A DNA stretch of 64,000 nucleotides from contig CM053328.1 of the NCBI GenBank assembly GCA_028583605.1, positions 37,432,110 through 37,496,109 on the forward strand. Direction: 5' to 3'. Source of the DNA: Dastarcus helophoroides (Eukaryota > Arthropoda > Insecta > Coleoptera > Bothrideridae). Positions within the stretch are counted from its first letter, which is position 1; each line of letters begins with the position of its first letter. A program made the translations under genes and the position numbers. A model generated the notes under the pieces. The model searched no databases. It was not told where the DNA came from and worked only from the letters and a program-made list of their open reading frames with translations. Shown piece after piece: positions 35,646-46,509 of this stretch.

Positions 35646-36106
35646 ACAGGAGAGCAATTTTAAACTTAATTATGTCATAATGCTTCTAAAACGTAAGTCA
35701 TAAAGTTGTATTTTGACTAACTAATGAACAATGTGCCAAAGAAAAGTGTTATGGCTTGATTTGTTTATTTTGTGAATTTAACCAAAAATATAATTTACTT
35801 AACCACACTAGTGCCCTCTGGTTCTTCCCCTGAACAGCTATCCTAGTGTAAATATCCAGCAACTTATTCAGTTCTTCCCCTGTTATATATCATAGGTCGA
35901 AAGGTTCTATTATTAGCTAAAAGATGACACTAGAATCACGAAATGACGAAAAATGGACTTTTTTGGTTTTTCCCCTGTACCCTTCACATGAGTCATACAA
36001 GAATCTTTCTTTTTTCAAGCCCTTCACTAAACGAAGTCGTGGATATCCAGTCAGTAAAATATAGAAAGAAATTAAATGTAAAATGACATTTAATAATTGT
36101 AACGCC
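35646..36106. other. Intergenic DNA, no gene seen
   Basis: The stretch between the right arm and the pacifastin/WAP gene holds no recognisable exon. A CCCCTG word recurs four times (35827-35980) without a regular period. Confidence 0.5.
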
Positions 36107-36109
36107 ATT

Positions 36110-36115
36110 TTTATT
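36110..36115 (-). terminator. Poly(A) signal of the pacifastin/WAP gene
   Basis: AATAAA on the minus strand, 12 nt after the TAA at 36127-36129. Confidence 0.75.
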
Positions 36116-36126
36116 AAAAAAAATAA

Positions 36127-36629
36127 TTAAATTATATTTTGGCAAATGCTGATGCAATCATTAATTCGGCAGCATTTCTGATTGCCAAAGCATTGAAAAT
36201 CGTTGTAACACTCCTGATACGTATTGATGATGCACCAAGGATTAATATTCCGGGGTATATCTTCAAAATTTTGGTAGCAGCTACCTTTTTTCTCTAAAAA
36301 AATAATAGAATATTTCCACCATTTGGACCATAGAAAACACTCTACCATAGTTTGAGTCGCATATGGGTAAAGCTGTGCAATATTTGAACCTTGTCCCTGT
36401 ACAGATGCAATCAAAACATCCCTCTATGTTTCTGGTTCCATTTGTACACAAACCTGTAATGACAAGAACGAATTATGTTTATCTAAGTGTTGCAAACTAC
36501 AAATATTACCTCCGAGGGTATTTTGGCACCCACGAAATTTGTAGCAAGACGTCAAATTATCCTTGCAGTGGCAGTAAGTGCAGCTATCGTAAAAATAAGT
36601 TCCACTCGAACAAGTCCTGTTTTCCATTC
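36127..36629 (-). CDS. Pacifastin-like / WAP secreted protein, three 3' exons
   Basis: Minus-strand exons 36510-36629, 36346-36453 and 36127-36293 are separated by introns of 56 and 52 bp with GT/AG borders, and every junction is phase 1. The first encodes a pacifastin-type module (C-x9-C-x2-C-x-C-x6-C-x5-C, TCSSGTYFYDSCTYCHC). The second encodes another (C-x9-C-x2-C-x-C-x7-C-x5-C, ending CTALPIC). The last encodes a WAP four-disulfide core (GSCYQNF, then QECYNDFQCFGNQKCC, ending CISIC) and the stop. Both module types are classically extracellular serine-protease inhibitors, used in insects in immunity and melanisation control. The reactive-site residues differ from canonical pacifastins, so inhibition is inferred only. 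The 5' exons are at 43.2-43.5 kb. Confidence 0.78.
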
Positions 36630-36870
36630 CTGTGTTATTGTAGAAAATGTTAACTTTACAAAATTTCGACTTTTTCTAATTTGGAATTTCACTTTTTTCT
36701 ATCCTTAAGTTTAACTTTTCAACCTAAACTCAAACTCTCCATTTTTGGGGGATTAAACTGTTTTCTACTTTTCGATTTCTTACGCATTAATGTTTTTTTT
36801 TTAACATTGACCCCTCTTCTCTGGTTTTGAACTCGAAATTTTTACCTTCTATTCTGCCATTTCTACTTCA

Positions 36871-37045
36871 AACTCGAAATTTGGAGAAAATAATTTCGAA
36901 ATTTCGAGAAAATAATTTCGAAATTTGGAGAAATAATTTCGAAATTTTGAGAAAATGATTTCGAAATTTGAAGGAAATAATTTCGAAATTTGGAGAAAAT
37001 AGTTCGAAATTTGGAGAAATAATTTCGGAATTTCGAAATTTGACA
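36871..37045. repeat. ~22-bp minisatellite
   Basis: Seven to eight imperfect copies of GAAATTTGGAGAAAATAATTTC. It lies at the 3' end of the 6.6-kb intron. The minus-strand open frame across it (KFRNYF repeats) is an artefact of the repeat. Confidence 0.9.
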
Positions 37046-37699
37046 TAATTTTTCTAGAAACTTTCAAGTTTAAGCTCGAATAATTTACACATTAATTGAA
37101 ATATTGAAATTGTAAAAGGTTCCAATTTAATTTCTTTACTTTTTTAAAATCAATCATTTTAAACTCAAAATTACATCTTTTTCTAGAGAATTTGTGTTTT
37201 GATTAAGTTTCTACTCGATTATCGATTTAAAATGAAAATTGTTGCTAAACATTCGACTTTAAACTCTAAACTTTTTGGTTTTTACTCCAATTTCGACTTT
37301 TTGATGAAGAATGAAGACTTTTTGGTTTAGTTTATTTTGCTCCACTTTTCACTTAATTACGAGATTTTGAGAGCAAATTCAAAATTTAAAAATTTGACAT
37401 TAAAAATTTAAAATCCAAATGTTTTTTTTCTCAAATTCAACTTTGATATGAACATTTTGTAATTTCTTTTTAAATGTTGAAATTTGGATGCTCATCTTTT
37501 GAAATTGAGTCTCATGGGCGCAGTTGAGGGTGAAAGGAAATTGGGTCATCCTCTAGAATCCGAGTTAGCCCCCAAAACTATTTGAATGCCATCATCATAT
37601 CATTCTCAGGTAAGTATAATCTTTTCATATACTTAAGGACTTTTTAAAACACATAAAACATAAAAAAATAACAAGTAACTACAATTACTTTGACCTATT

Positions 37700-37900
37700 G
37701 TAAAGTTGGACTTCAGTTTGTACAGGATATACTTCTTCCGGGATTGGACCATGTGAAAGAACTATTAAAAGTGTTCGACGTTTCGCCCACCATCGTAGGG
37801 GGCTTCTTCAGGAACAAAGAAAGAAAAATAAATGAAAAGAGGAATATGAGGGAATATGCAAAAATGAAAGAAGGAAAAGGCCAATTTCAATTTAGTTCAG
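37700..37900 (-). mobile_element. Solo terminal repeat of the Penelope-like family
   Basis: It matches 5880-6030 and the inverse of 8005-8152, including ACAGGATATACTTCTTCCGG and GGAATATGAGGGAATATGC. No reverse transcriptase adjoins it. It lies in an intron of the pacifastin/WAP gene and contains the best-preserved hammerhead-like motif of this family. Confidence 0.85.
37773..37815 (-). ncRNA. Hammerhead-ribozyme-like motif, intact boxes and cleavage site
   Basis: The minus strand reads GTTC, CTGAAGA, A, stem-loop closed by GCCC/GGGC, GAAA, CGTC, GAAC. Helix I (GTTC/GAAC) is 4 bp. The predicted cleavage site follows CGTC. Helix III within one molecule is reduced to the A-T pair, but ACGT is a palindrome, so two molecules could form a four-pair helix III. 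This is the arrangement I recall for hammerheads in Penelope-like elements. It is the only copy of this family here with every element intact. Confidence 0.7.
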
Positions 37901-37949
37901 TTTGGATGTTTATAAGTAATAAATAAAATTCAATAAACTTTTAGTTTAC

Positions 37950-39250
37950 CGTTAAAATTTTGAGATACCTATGTCTTGACATTTCAATTATATTTTAACA
38001 AATTCTAGGATTTCCTCGTAATTTTGTTGGAAATTAAGTAGAGAGTGGGTGAAAGAGCTTAATATTTCAAATTCAAAATAAAATTTTTATTTTAACTTAA
38101 AAACTTTTAGTGAAATTTTGAACGTAATCTTGCAATTTGGGAATTAAAACTATTCGATTTTAAATTTATAATTTCAACCATTTCTTACCCAAATTTTGAA
38201 TTTTAGTCCAAAATTTCGAGTTAAACGTCAATATTTACAAAAAATAATTTGAATCGACACACTCTGAGTCAAAATTTGTAGAAAAAATCAAATTTTATTT
38301 AAAAAAAAATAAAAAATTTTAGAAGTTAAAATAAATATCCTAGGAAAAATTATAAATATTTCCAGTTTAAATCAAGATCCAATATTTCGAGAAAATACTT
38401 AAACCATCGGAAAAATGGGATTTAAAGTCTTTATTTCAAAAAACAAATCACAAGTTCCAATTTTATGTTTAAAGCAAAAATTTTGATAAAAGTAAATAAC
38501 CAAAACTCGCAATTCCGAGAGAAAATAAACAAATTGTCGACCGAAAATCTTAAAACTTTTTTAAAAAGTATTCGAGCTAAATCTGTAAAGTATTGAGGAA
38601 AATCCGGAATCTCGAGTTTTGAACAAAAAAAGGTAAAATTGGAGATGTTAAGAAAAAATTCGAAAATTTGGAAGTTTTAAAAACTGAAATTTTAAAAAGT
38701 CCAAATTTTGAAACATTGCAATCTTAAAAAAAAAGTGAAAATTTTTAGAAAAAGAGAAAAAGTCTTAGGATTCGTTTTAAAAAAAGGAACAAAATTTTCA
38801 TAAAGCTAGAATTTGCAAAAAAAGTTTAAATTTTGAATAATACCGATATTAAAATAAAAAAGAATTTTTGAAAAATAGTGGACAATTTTAGAAAACGTAG
38901 AAATGTTTAAAAAGTTGGAAATGGTGGAAATTCACAAAAGAAGTGAAAATTGTCAACCTCAAAAGGAAAAAGAAGGGAAAATTTTGAAGCCAAAATTCTA
39001 AACACTAGCAGTTTTGAAAAAACTTTAAATTTTCAAAATAAGTTGAAGTCAAAATCAGATGAAGTTTTGACAACGTGAAATTTGACAAAATTCTCAAAAA
39101 AATTAGAATTTTTGAAAAGTTAAGAGCTGTGAAAAGTCGAAATTTAAAAAAAAACAAATTTTCAAAGGAGTAGATATTTCCACAAAAAGTTTAAATTCTT
39201 AAAATTTAAAAACCATAATTTTCCAAAATATCTGAAATTTCCAAAATATC
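37950..39250. other. AT-rich intron sequence without clear period
   Basis: A and T runs and AAATTT-type words dominate. No exon or element recognised. Confidence 0.5.
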
Positions 39251-42200
39251 TGAAATGTCTAAAAAGAGCAACATTTCAAAAAAAAAATCGAAAAAATTTA
39301 AGTGATTAAAAAAACCTACTTTTGACTTTTTCTCGGGACTATTTTTAAAAATTTCGATTTTTTTGAAAATGGTGAAATCTCAAAAAATTTTGGAAAAAAA
39401 CTGGTTTTATAAAAATGTCTAAGTTTACAAAAAAGGCCCAATTATTCAAAAATGAATGAAATTTTCAAATTAAAAATGTTTACAAGGTCGAAATACTTAA
39501 AAGAAGTAAAATAAAAAAAATTCAAAATTTAAACAAAGTCAAAATTCGAAAAAAAGGGTTGAAATTTTCAAAATAATGTTAAAACTTTTAGGGAATAGAA
39601 ATTTACAAAAAAAAGTTTCAATTCTTAAAAGGAGCAAAATTTAAAACAACTGCAATTTCTTAAAATATCTGAAATTTCCCAAAATGTCAATATTTTAAGA
39701 AAAAGCGGAAAAATTCAAATAAGGAAAAAAACGTATTTTTAATATTTTCTCGGGACTATTTTTAAAAATTTCGCCTCTTTTTAAAATGGAGATCTCGAAA
39801 AAATTTGGAAGAAAACTGGTTTTCTAAAAATGTTCAAGTTTACAAAAAAGTTCCAATTATTCAAAAAGGAACGAAATTTTCAAATTAAAAATGTTTACAA
39901 GGTCGAAATTTTTAAAAAAAGTAAAATAAAAAAAATTCAAAATTTTAAAAAAGTCCAAATTTAACAAAAACGGGTTAAAATTTTCAAAAAATGTTAAAAT
40001 TTTTGGGGAGTAGAAATTTACAAAAAAAAATTTTAATTCTTAAGAGAGCAAAATTTAAAAAAAAGCGGAAAAATTCAAATGAGGGAAAAACGTATTTTTA
40101 ACATTTTCTCGGGACTATTTTTAAAAATTTCGACTTTTTTGAAAATGGTGACATCTCGAAAAAATATGGAAGAAAACTGGTTTTCTAAAAATGTCTAAGT
40201 TTACAAAAAAGGCCCAATTATTCCAAAAAGAGAGAAATTTTTAAATTAAAAATGTTTACAAGGTCGAAGTCTTCAAAAGAAGTGAAATACAGAAAATTCA
40301 AAATTTGAAAAGAGTCAAAATTTAAAAAAAGGGTTGAAATTTTCAAAAAACAGTTAAAATTTTTGAAAGAGTAGAAATTTACAAAAAAAGTTTAAATTTT
40401 TAAAAGGAGCAACATTTAAAAAAACTGCAATTTCTCAAAAAAACTGAAATTTCCCAAAATATCAGTATTTTAAGAAAAAGCGGAAAATTTCAAATGAGGA
40501 AAAAAAAAACGTATTTTTAACATTCTCTCGGGACTATATGGAAACAATTTGGAAGAAAACTGGTTTTCTAAAAATGTCTAAGTTTACAAAAAAGGCCCAA
40601 TTATTCAAAAAAGAGAGAAATTTTCAAATTAAAAATGTTTACAAGGTCTAAGTCTTTAAAAGAAGTAAAATACAGAAAATTCAAAATTTGAAAAGAGTCA
40701 AAATTTAAAAAAAGTATTAAAATTTTCAAAAAACAGTTAAAATTTTTGAAAGAGTAAAAATTTACAAAAAAAGTTTAAATTTTTAAAAGGAGCAACATTT
40801 AAAAAAACTGCAATTTCTCAAAAAAATTGAAATTTCCCAAAATATCAGTATTTTACGAAAAAGCGGAAAATTTCAAATGAGGAAAAAAAACGTATTTTTA
40901 ACATTCTCTCGGGACTATATTTAAAAATTTCTTTAAAATGGAGACATCTCGAAACAATTTGGAAGAAAACTGGTTTTCTAAAAATGTCTAAGTTTACAAA
41001 AAAGGCCCAATTATTCAAAAAAGAGAGAAATTTTCAAATTAAAAATGTTTACAAGGTCGAAATTTTTAAAAGAAGTAAAATAAAGAAAATTCAAATTTTG
41101 AAAAGAGTGAAAATTTAAAAAAAGGGTTGAAATTTTCAAAAAACAGTTAAAATTTTGGAAGAGTAGAAATTTACAAAAAAAGTTTAAATTTTTAAAAGGA
41201 GCAACATTTAAAAAAACTGCAATTTCTCAAAAAAATTGAAATTTCCCAAAATGTCAGTATTTTAAGAAAAAGCGGAAAATTTCAAATGAGGGAAAAAAAA
41301 CGTATTTTTAACATTTTCTCGGGACTATATTTAAAATTTTCGACTTTTTTTAAGATGGAGACATCTCGAAACAATTTGGAAGAAAACTGGTTTTCTAAAA
41401 ATGTCTAAGTTTACAAAAAAAGCCCAATTATTCAAAATGGAAAGAAATTTTCAAATTAAAAATGTTTACAAGGTCGAAATTTTTAAAAGAAGTAAAATAA
41501 AGAAAGTCCAAAATTTGAAAAGAGTCAAAATTTAAAAAAAGGGTTGATATTTTCAAAAAAAATGTTAAAATTTTTAGGAAGTAGAAATTTACAAAAATCA
41601 TTTGAATTCTTAAAAGAGCAAATTTTAAAAAAAACTGCAACCTCTCAAAAAATTTGAAATTTCCCAAAATGTCAATGTCAAGAAAAAGCGGAAAAATTCA
41701 AATAAGCAAAAAACGTATTTTTAACATTTTCTCGGGACTATTTCTAAAAATTTCGACTTTTTTGAAAATGGTCACATCTCGAAACAATTTGGAAAGAAAA
41801 CTGGTTTTCTAAAAATGTCTAAGTTTATAAAAAATGCCCAGTTATTCAAAAAGGAAAGAAATTTTCAAATTAAAAATATTTACAAGGTCGAAATTTTTAA
41901 AAGAAGTAAAATAAAAAAAAATCAAAATTTGAAAAAGGTGAAAACTTAAAAAAAGGGTTGAAATTTTCAAAAAAAGTTCAAATTTTTGAAAGAGTAGAAA
42001 TTTACAAAAAAGTTTCAAAAAGAGCACAATTTAAAAAACTGCAATTTCTCAAAATTTCTGAAATTTCCCAAAATTTCAACATTTCAAGAAAAATCGGAAA
42101 CATTCAAATGAGGAAAAAAACGTATTTTTAACATTTTCTCGGGACTATTTTTAAAAATTTCGACTTTTTTGAAACTGGAGACATCTCGAAAAAAATTTGG

Positions 42201-42760
42201 AAGAAAACTGGTTTTCTAAAAATGTCTAAGTTTACAAAAAAGGCACAATCAAATTTTTGAAAGATTAAAAACTTACAAAAAAAGTTTCAATTCTTAAAAG
42301 AAGCAAAATTTAAAAAAACTGCAATTTCTCAAAATACTTAAAATTTCCCAAAATGTCAACATTTCAAGAAAAAGCGGAAAAATTCAAATAAGGAAAAAAA
42401 CGTATCCTTAACATTTTCTTAACTATATTTAAGAAAAAAATGCATTTTTTCAAAAAGTATGAACTTTTCCAAAAAAGGCAACATTTCAAGAAAATGCGGA
42501 AAAATTCAAATAATTAAAAAAGTTGCGTTTAAAATTGTTTCTTGGAATTTTAACCATTTTTGAAAATTTCGACTTTTAGAAAACGGTGACATCTCGAAAA
42601 AAATTAAAAAAAAAACTTGGAAATGGTTATTTATACAAAAAAAGTCTAAATATTCAAAAAGTAACCAAACTTTCAAATTAAAAATATTTACAAGGTCGAA
42701 ATTTAAAAAAAAAAGTAAAATAAAAAAAATCCAAACTTTGAAAAAAGTCAAAATGTAGAA
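39250..42760. repeat. Tandem array, ~410-bp unit
   Basis: TTCTCGGGACTAT(T/A)T recurs at about 39331, 39748, 40107, 40526, 40907, 41317, 41730 and 42137 (spacings 359-419 bp). Units share GAAAACTGGTTTTCTAAAAA and AATTAAAAATGTTTACAAGG. The shorter unit reflects an internal deletion. Minus-strand frames such as 41428-41667 and 41842-42027 are copies of one repeat segment. Confidence 0.88.
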
Positions 42761-42794
42761 AAGGGTCGAAGGATTAAAAATACTACAGCAGTTG

Positions 42795-42836
42795 GTCTAA
42801 GGCGTTTCGATAGCCAAGCTATCATCTTCAGAGAGG
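42795..42836 (-). ncRNA. Hammerhead-like motif, second family
   Basis: Boxes and helix II are perfect (CTGAAGA, GATAGC/GCTATC, GAAA). The following ACGCCT is no longer palindromic, and helix I is CTCT against AGAC. Confidence 0.5.
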
Positions 42837-42966
42837 TACTAATAAGATAAATACAACAGTTGCCCTAATTGATATACAAATCTTGTGCCCTGAGAGCAAG
42901 AAGGATTAAAAAATACAACAGTTGCTCTAACGTGCTTCAATAGCCAAGCTATCATCTTGTTAGAAT

Positions 42967-43007
42967 CTTTCTGAAGATGGTAGCTTAGCTATCGAAACAC
43001 GTTAGGG
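42967..43007 (+). ncRNA. Hammerhead-like motif, second family
   Basis: It reads CTTT, CTGAAGA, T, GGTAGC-TTA-GCTATC, GAAA, CACGTT, AGGG. Helix II keeps pairing through a G-T wobble and helix I (CTTT/AGGG) can pair with wobbles. Helix III core CACG is not palindromic. Confidence 0.5.
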
Positions 43008-43202
43008 CAACTGTTGTATTTTTTAATCCTTCTTGGTTTCAGGGGACAAGATTTGTATATCAATTAGAGCAACTGTTGTATTTATCTTATTATTATAATT
43101 TTTAGTGAAATTTTACAGGCAGTGAAGAAACGAGTCTTGTGACAAACGGGATATTTTTCAGGCATATCTGAATCCTGAAAAATCTGAAACGAATCTTTAT
43201 AC

Positions 43203-43459
43203 CTGATTGATAACTAAGCTTGACGCAAATGGGATAAAGCCCTTTGCCATCGCAATGACATCTGTGCGATCCTGTTACCCAGGTGACTTTAGCTGCGCAC
43301 AACTCTGTAAAATCCCCATTGAAAACGAGGAAGTTAATTGTGATTATTCCGATTCAAGTTTACCGTTATTACAAGAAATAGCCGTTGATGAATAATGACC
43401 ATCATCCCTGCACGTGTGGCGGTGACAGTGACTGTACCAAACTTCCCCTGGGATACATG
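43203..43459 (-). CDS. Pacifastin-like / WAP secreted protein, two upstream exons
   Basis: Exons 43364-43459 and 43203-43304 (59-bp intron) are both flanked by AG/GT consensus and are phase 1 on both sides, so the second joins in frame to the exon at 36629 (reading YQSG-MENRTC) across a 6573-bp intron. The first encodes CIPGEVWYSHCHRHTC with a distal SC: it matches the pacifastin spacing except that one cysteine of the C-x-C pair is histidine. The second encodes CAAKVTWVTGSHRCHC with a distal PIC, again short of cysteines. They look like degenerate pacifastin modules. The signal-peptide exon must lie further right and was not identified. A possible exon at 44105-44183 (GDNCYPLPPLNYASG) has an incompatible exit phase. 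Confidence 0.65.
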
Positions 43460-44215
43460 CTGAAAATAGAACAATATATTGTTATAACAAACGCCGATCA
43501 ATTTGTTATTTGATAGTAAATTGTCTCGCTTTTGCATATAGCTTAATATTCATACATCACTGCCAAAGGGCAATTGTTCAGTATACACTAGATGTAATTG
43601 CCCACATAGATCAAAAACATATAAAATTTGTTTATTCCAATAATCAAGTCAATTTAAAATTCATTTAAATGCAAACGAGCGCAACCAATCCTATTCGCAT
43701 TGAATTTTGATATTTTTCGTCTCCTCTATTCATTAAAAACATTGAAGGAACATTAATTGGTATGGATTGGCATTATTACCAACTAAAATAAAACTGGACA
43801 GACTAATTCGAAGGCCCAGAGTTTAAACATTATCAGATTTAAAGGTTGGGAAGCAAAGACCGGTTTCGATCTTATCAATTTAGCATAGCTGACAAATGCT
43901 TAGTTCAAAGATATACACGTCGACTTCGTACTTATTTTAAATGAGTGAGGCAGTAAAGAGGAGCAAAACTGGCACAATGATTTTGGATTCATTTTCAGTT
44001 ATTTCGTCGCCTGGTTTTGGTTTCGCCCTTATTTAGTTGATTTTAATTGATCTCAGCTAGTCACTTGGGCTCATTTCATAGATTTTTTGCTCTTCAGAAT
44101 TTACCGAAAGAAGGATTTTGCATCGTTGCTTCTTCCACTGGCGTAATTCAGGGGTGGCAAAGGATAGCAGTTGTCACCGTAGACTTGTTAAATAATGAAT
44201 GTTTTAGCGTAAATA
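43460..44215. other. Intergenic or upstream intron sequence with satellite fragment
   Basis: 43800-43920 is a diverged fragment of the satellite (GCAAAGACCGGTTTCGATCT). 44105-44183 on the minus strand is open, complex in composition, and bordered by AG and GTAAAT, so it may be an exon. Otherwise nothing recognised. Confidence 0.4.
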
Positions 44216-44219
44216 GATA

Positions 44220-44700
44220 ATGTTAGATATCGTGCCTTTTATAAATGAGGAAGTTGATCAAAAAAAAGTTAAATTTAAAAGCCAAACCACTTTAGGATGC
44301 ATTTGTAATAAATTCAACAAAAAAAATTAATTTTAATGACCGAATGTTAAGAAGACATAATTCTAAACAAAAAAAGTTTGGACAAAAGTCTAAAATAGAA
44401 GAAATTACTGAAAATTTATTAAATAAATATAAGCTTTCAAATTTCAAACCCAAACTTGAAATTTGATGACAAACTAAATTTACAATTTACAAAGTAAATT
44501 TACAATTTAATTAATTTGAAATTAGATTTTAGCATTAACATTTAGAAACTTTTTTGGGTTAAATGGAACCGTTTCAGACAGAACCAAAATATTGAAAAAT
44601 AACTGGAAATTTATTGTCAAAACGCTCTCTCATTTTAACATTTTCAATTCGAATCTAAACGCGAAATTTTGAGAGATAGTCTAAATTTCGACACTTTTAA
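44220..44700 (+). repeat. Direct repeat, copy 1 (copy 2 at 50685-51090)
   Basis: ATCGTGCCTTTTATAAATGA starts both copies. ACCAAACCA(C)TTTAGGATGC and AAAGTTTGGACAAAAGTCTA follow in the same order. Copy 2 lies within the 398-bp array region. Confidence 0.85.
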
Positions 44701-45546
44701 AGTTAAATATGAAATCACGTTTATGAAATCTCGATAAATTTCGTGTTTAAATTCGAAATGTCTATAAAAAAATTGCATTAACGTCGATACATTAACCAAA
44801 AAGTCAGAATTTCCAAGAAAAGCCTAGATTTGGAGTTTTACAATTTTAGAGAAAAATAAATATTGAAGAATAAATTCGAAATGTTGCGAAAAATAAAAAT
44901 TTTGAAAAAAGAAATGTTGTACTTTATAGCAAACAATAAATTATTAGAATTCAGCGTTTACCCTAATTTTGAACTTTATTTGTCTAATATTTTCTAAAAT
45001 TGGAAGAATATCTTTATTTTGGAAGACAAGACCATACATGGATTTTAAAATTTGCTGAGTGTTTAGACTTTCCAAAGTAAGGGTAAAAATGTCAGCATGG
45101 GGGTGAAACTTAAATAATATAAATAAATGGATGGAGCATTCGGTCCAAAATAAGGGCCGGGAAAATAGAGACAGACAATCGACGTGCCATCGGGATCGAC
45201 CATTTGCGCATGCTTGAAAGTATGATATTGTCGACACTAACGCTAAATCGCTTAAAGTATGTTTCATATTAACGACAAAATGGAAGTAATCTTTATTACA
45301 AAAATTGTCCGAAAAATATTTATACATCCATTATTTTCGGATCTAACATAAATGTTTAACCGCTGCATAAACTATTTTTATGACTATTTAAATAAACTGA
45401 TCTGTAAAATATTACAAAAGTATTAATGATGTACAAATATAGCGAAAGATAAAAACTTTTTTTTTAAATTGAAATAAAACAAGTATAGAAAAAATAATAT
45501 ATTACTAAAAAAAAACTTACAATTAGAAATGAATTTTACATTTACC

Positions 45547-45729
45547 ATGTCGTAATTTCAAGAAATGCACCCTTACATTTGAGGGCAAAGATGGTACATT
45601 TAAGGTGATAATAATTCTTGGGTTTTTAGTTATACCTAAAAGAACCTCGAAATGGAATGCAGAATAGGCACATCTGGTTATTAAGTTGTAGACATTAAAA
45701 AACTCAACATTGTCCCAAGGTCCCAAATA
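45547..45729 (-). CDS. Possible exon of unknown gene
   Basis: A 61-codon open stretch (GPWDNVEFFNVYNLITRCAY, then NVPSLPSNVRVHFLKLRHG) is bordered by TTTTCAG at the upstream side and GGTAAATG downstream. Its composition is protein-like, unlike the AT-rich repeats around it. I recognise no domain and found no partner exon in a matching phase. A second complex patch at 45090-45220 (minus) is distantly similar, in inverted orientation, to 46190-46350 (plus); both contain CCGGCCC and GAATGCTCC(A/G)TCCATTTAT. Confidence 0.25.
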
Positions 45730-46509
45730 CTGAAAATAATTTTACTATCTCCTAGAGCCTCCCATTCGATAACGAATGTGGCTGATTAATATGTTTGTAT
45801 TTGCATCTTTATTAAAATCGTTTTTCTAAAAAAATCATAAAAAACTTTCTATTTTATGAAGATGAATAGCTAACCTTTTGTGTTCTCATAAATGAAATGT
45901 TGAAACGCCTCTTTTCCCTAAGGAATTTCGGCGGAACCCATTAACCTAAAAGTCAGGAATCTGGGTAAGATCAACCTCATTATTAAGACACCAACAGGAC
46001 GAAATACTTATTACTAGCGAACTTCCTACTTTCCCGAAATCATTTAAACCTAATAAATTATCTAAATTGATTAACTGTAACCAAACAAAACAAGAAACTT
46101 ATTAAAAGTAGAACGCATAAAAAGGTAAACAAACGCCATTCGACACAAATGACATTTAAGCGACAAAAACGACGACAAATTCAATATTATGAACGTGATT
46201 GGTTAGTTCTGGACATGACCATTGCATCGAACCCGATGGCAAAACGTACTCTTTCTAGCTTGTTCTTTTTCAGAGTTCATCCTTATTCCACAATTACCGG
46301 CCCAAGTTAATACTCTTCTAACACACTGAATGCTCCGTCCATTTATATGTATAGTCAAAGGGGTGAAAGTAATAGGAGTGGGGGCGAAACAAGCCGAATT
46401 GTCATGCCATCCACTTATGTCAAATTGCCCGCCGGCAGTTTTTGATTGTAAAATGGTAGCTACGCAGTATCAAAATGAGAAAGGTTATTATAATTCATTA
46501 ATGTGCACG

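Larger units (their letters stand above)
42780..43085. repeat. Cluster of three second-family hammerhead repeat copies
   Basis: Copies lie at 42780-42840 (minus), 42880-42955 (minus, box degraded to GAAG) and 42965-43050 (plus). The latter two face each other, so the cluster is a palindrome. All have the tail words AATCCTTCTTGG or TTGTGCCCTGAGAGCAAG. They sit within 300 bp of an exon of the pacifastin/WAP gene. Confidence 0.8.

Noticed and set aside
36871..37067. ORF with KFRNYF repeats as a neuropeptide precursor
   Set aside because: It is the translation of a 22-bp minisatellite; no signal peptide and no dibasic-glycine processing sites.
41428..42751. Minus-strand open frames in the 410-bp array as membrane proteins
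   Set aside because: Phe-rich hydrophobic translations of AAATTT-type tandem repeats; the same peptide recurs in successive units.
44944..45327. 127-codon minus-strand ORF
   Set aside because: No domain, no matching splice partners; most of its length is AT-rich. Only the patch at 45090-45220 is kept as a curiosity.
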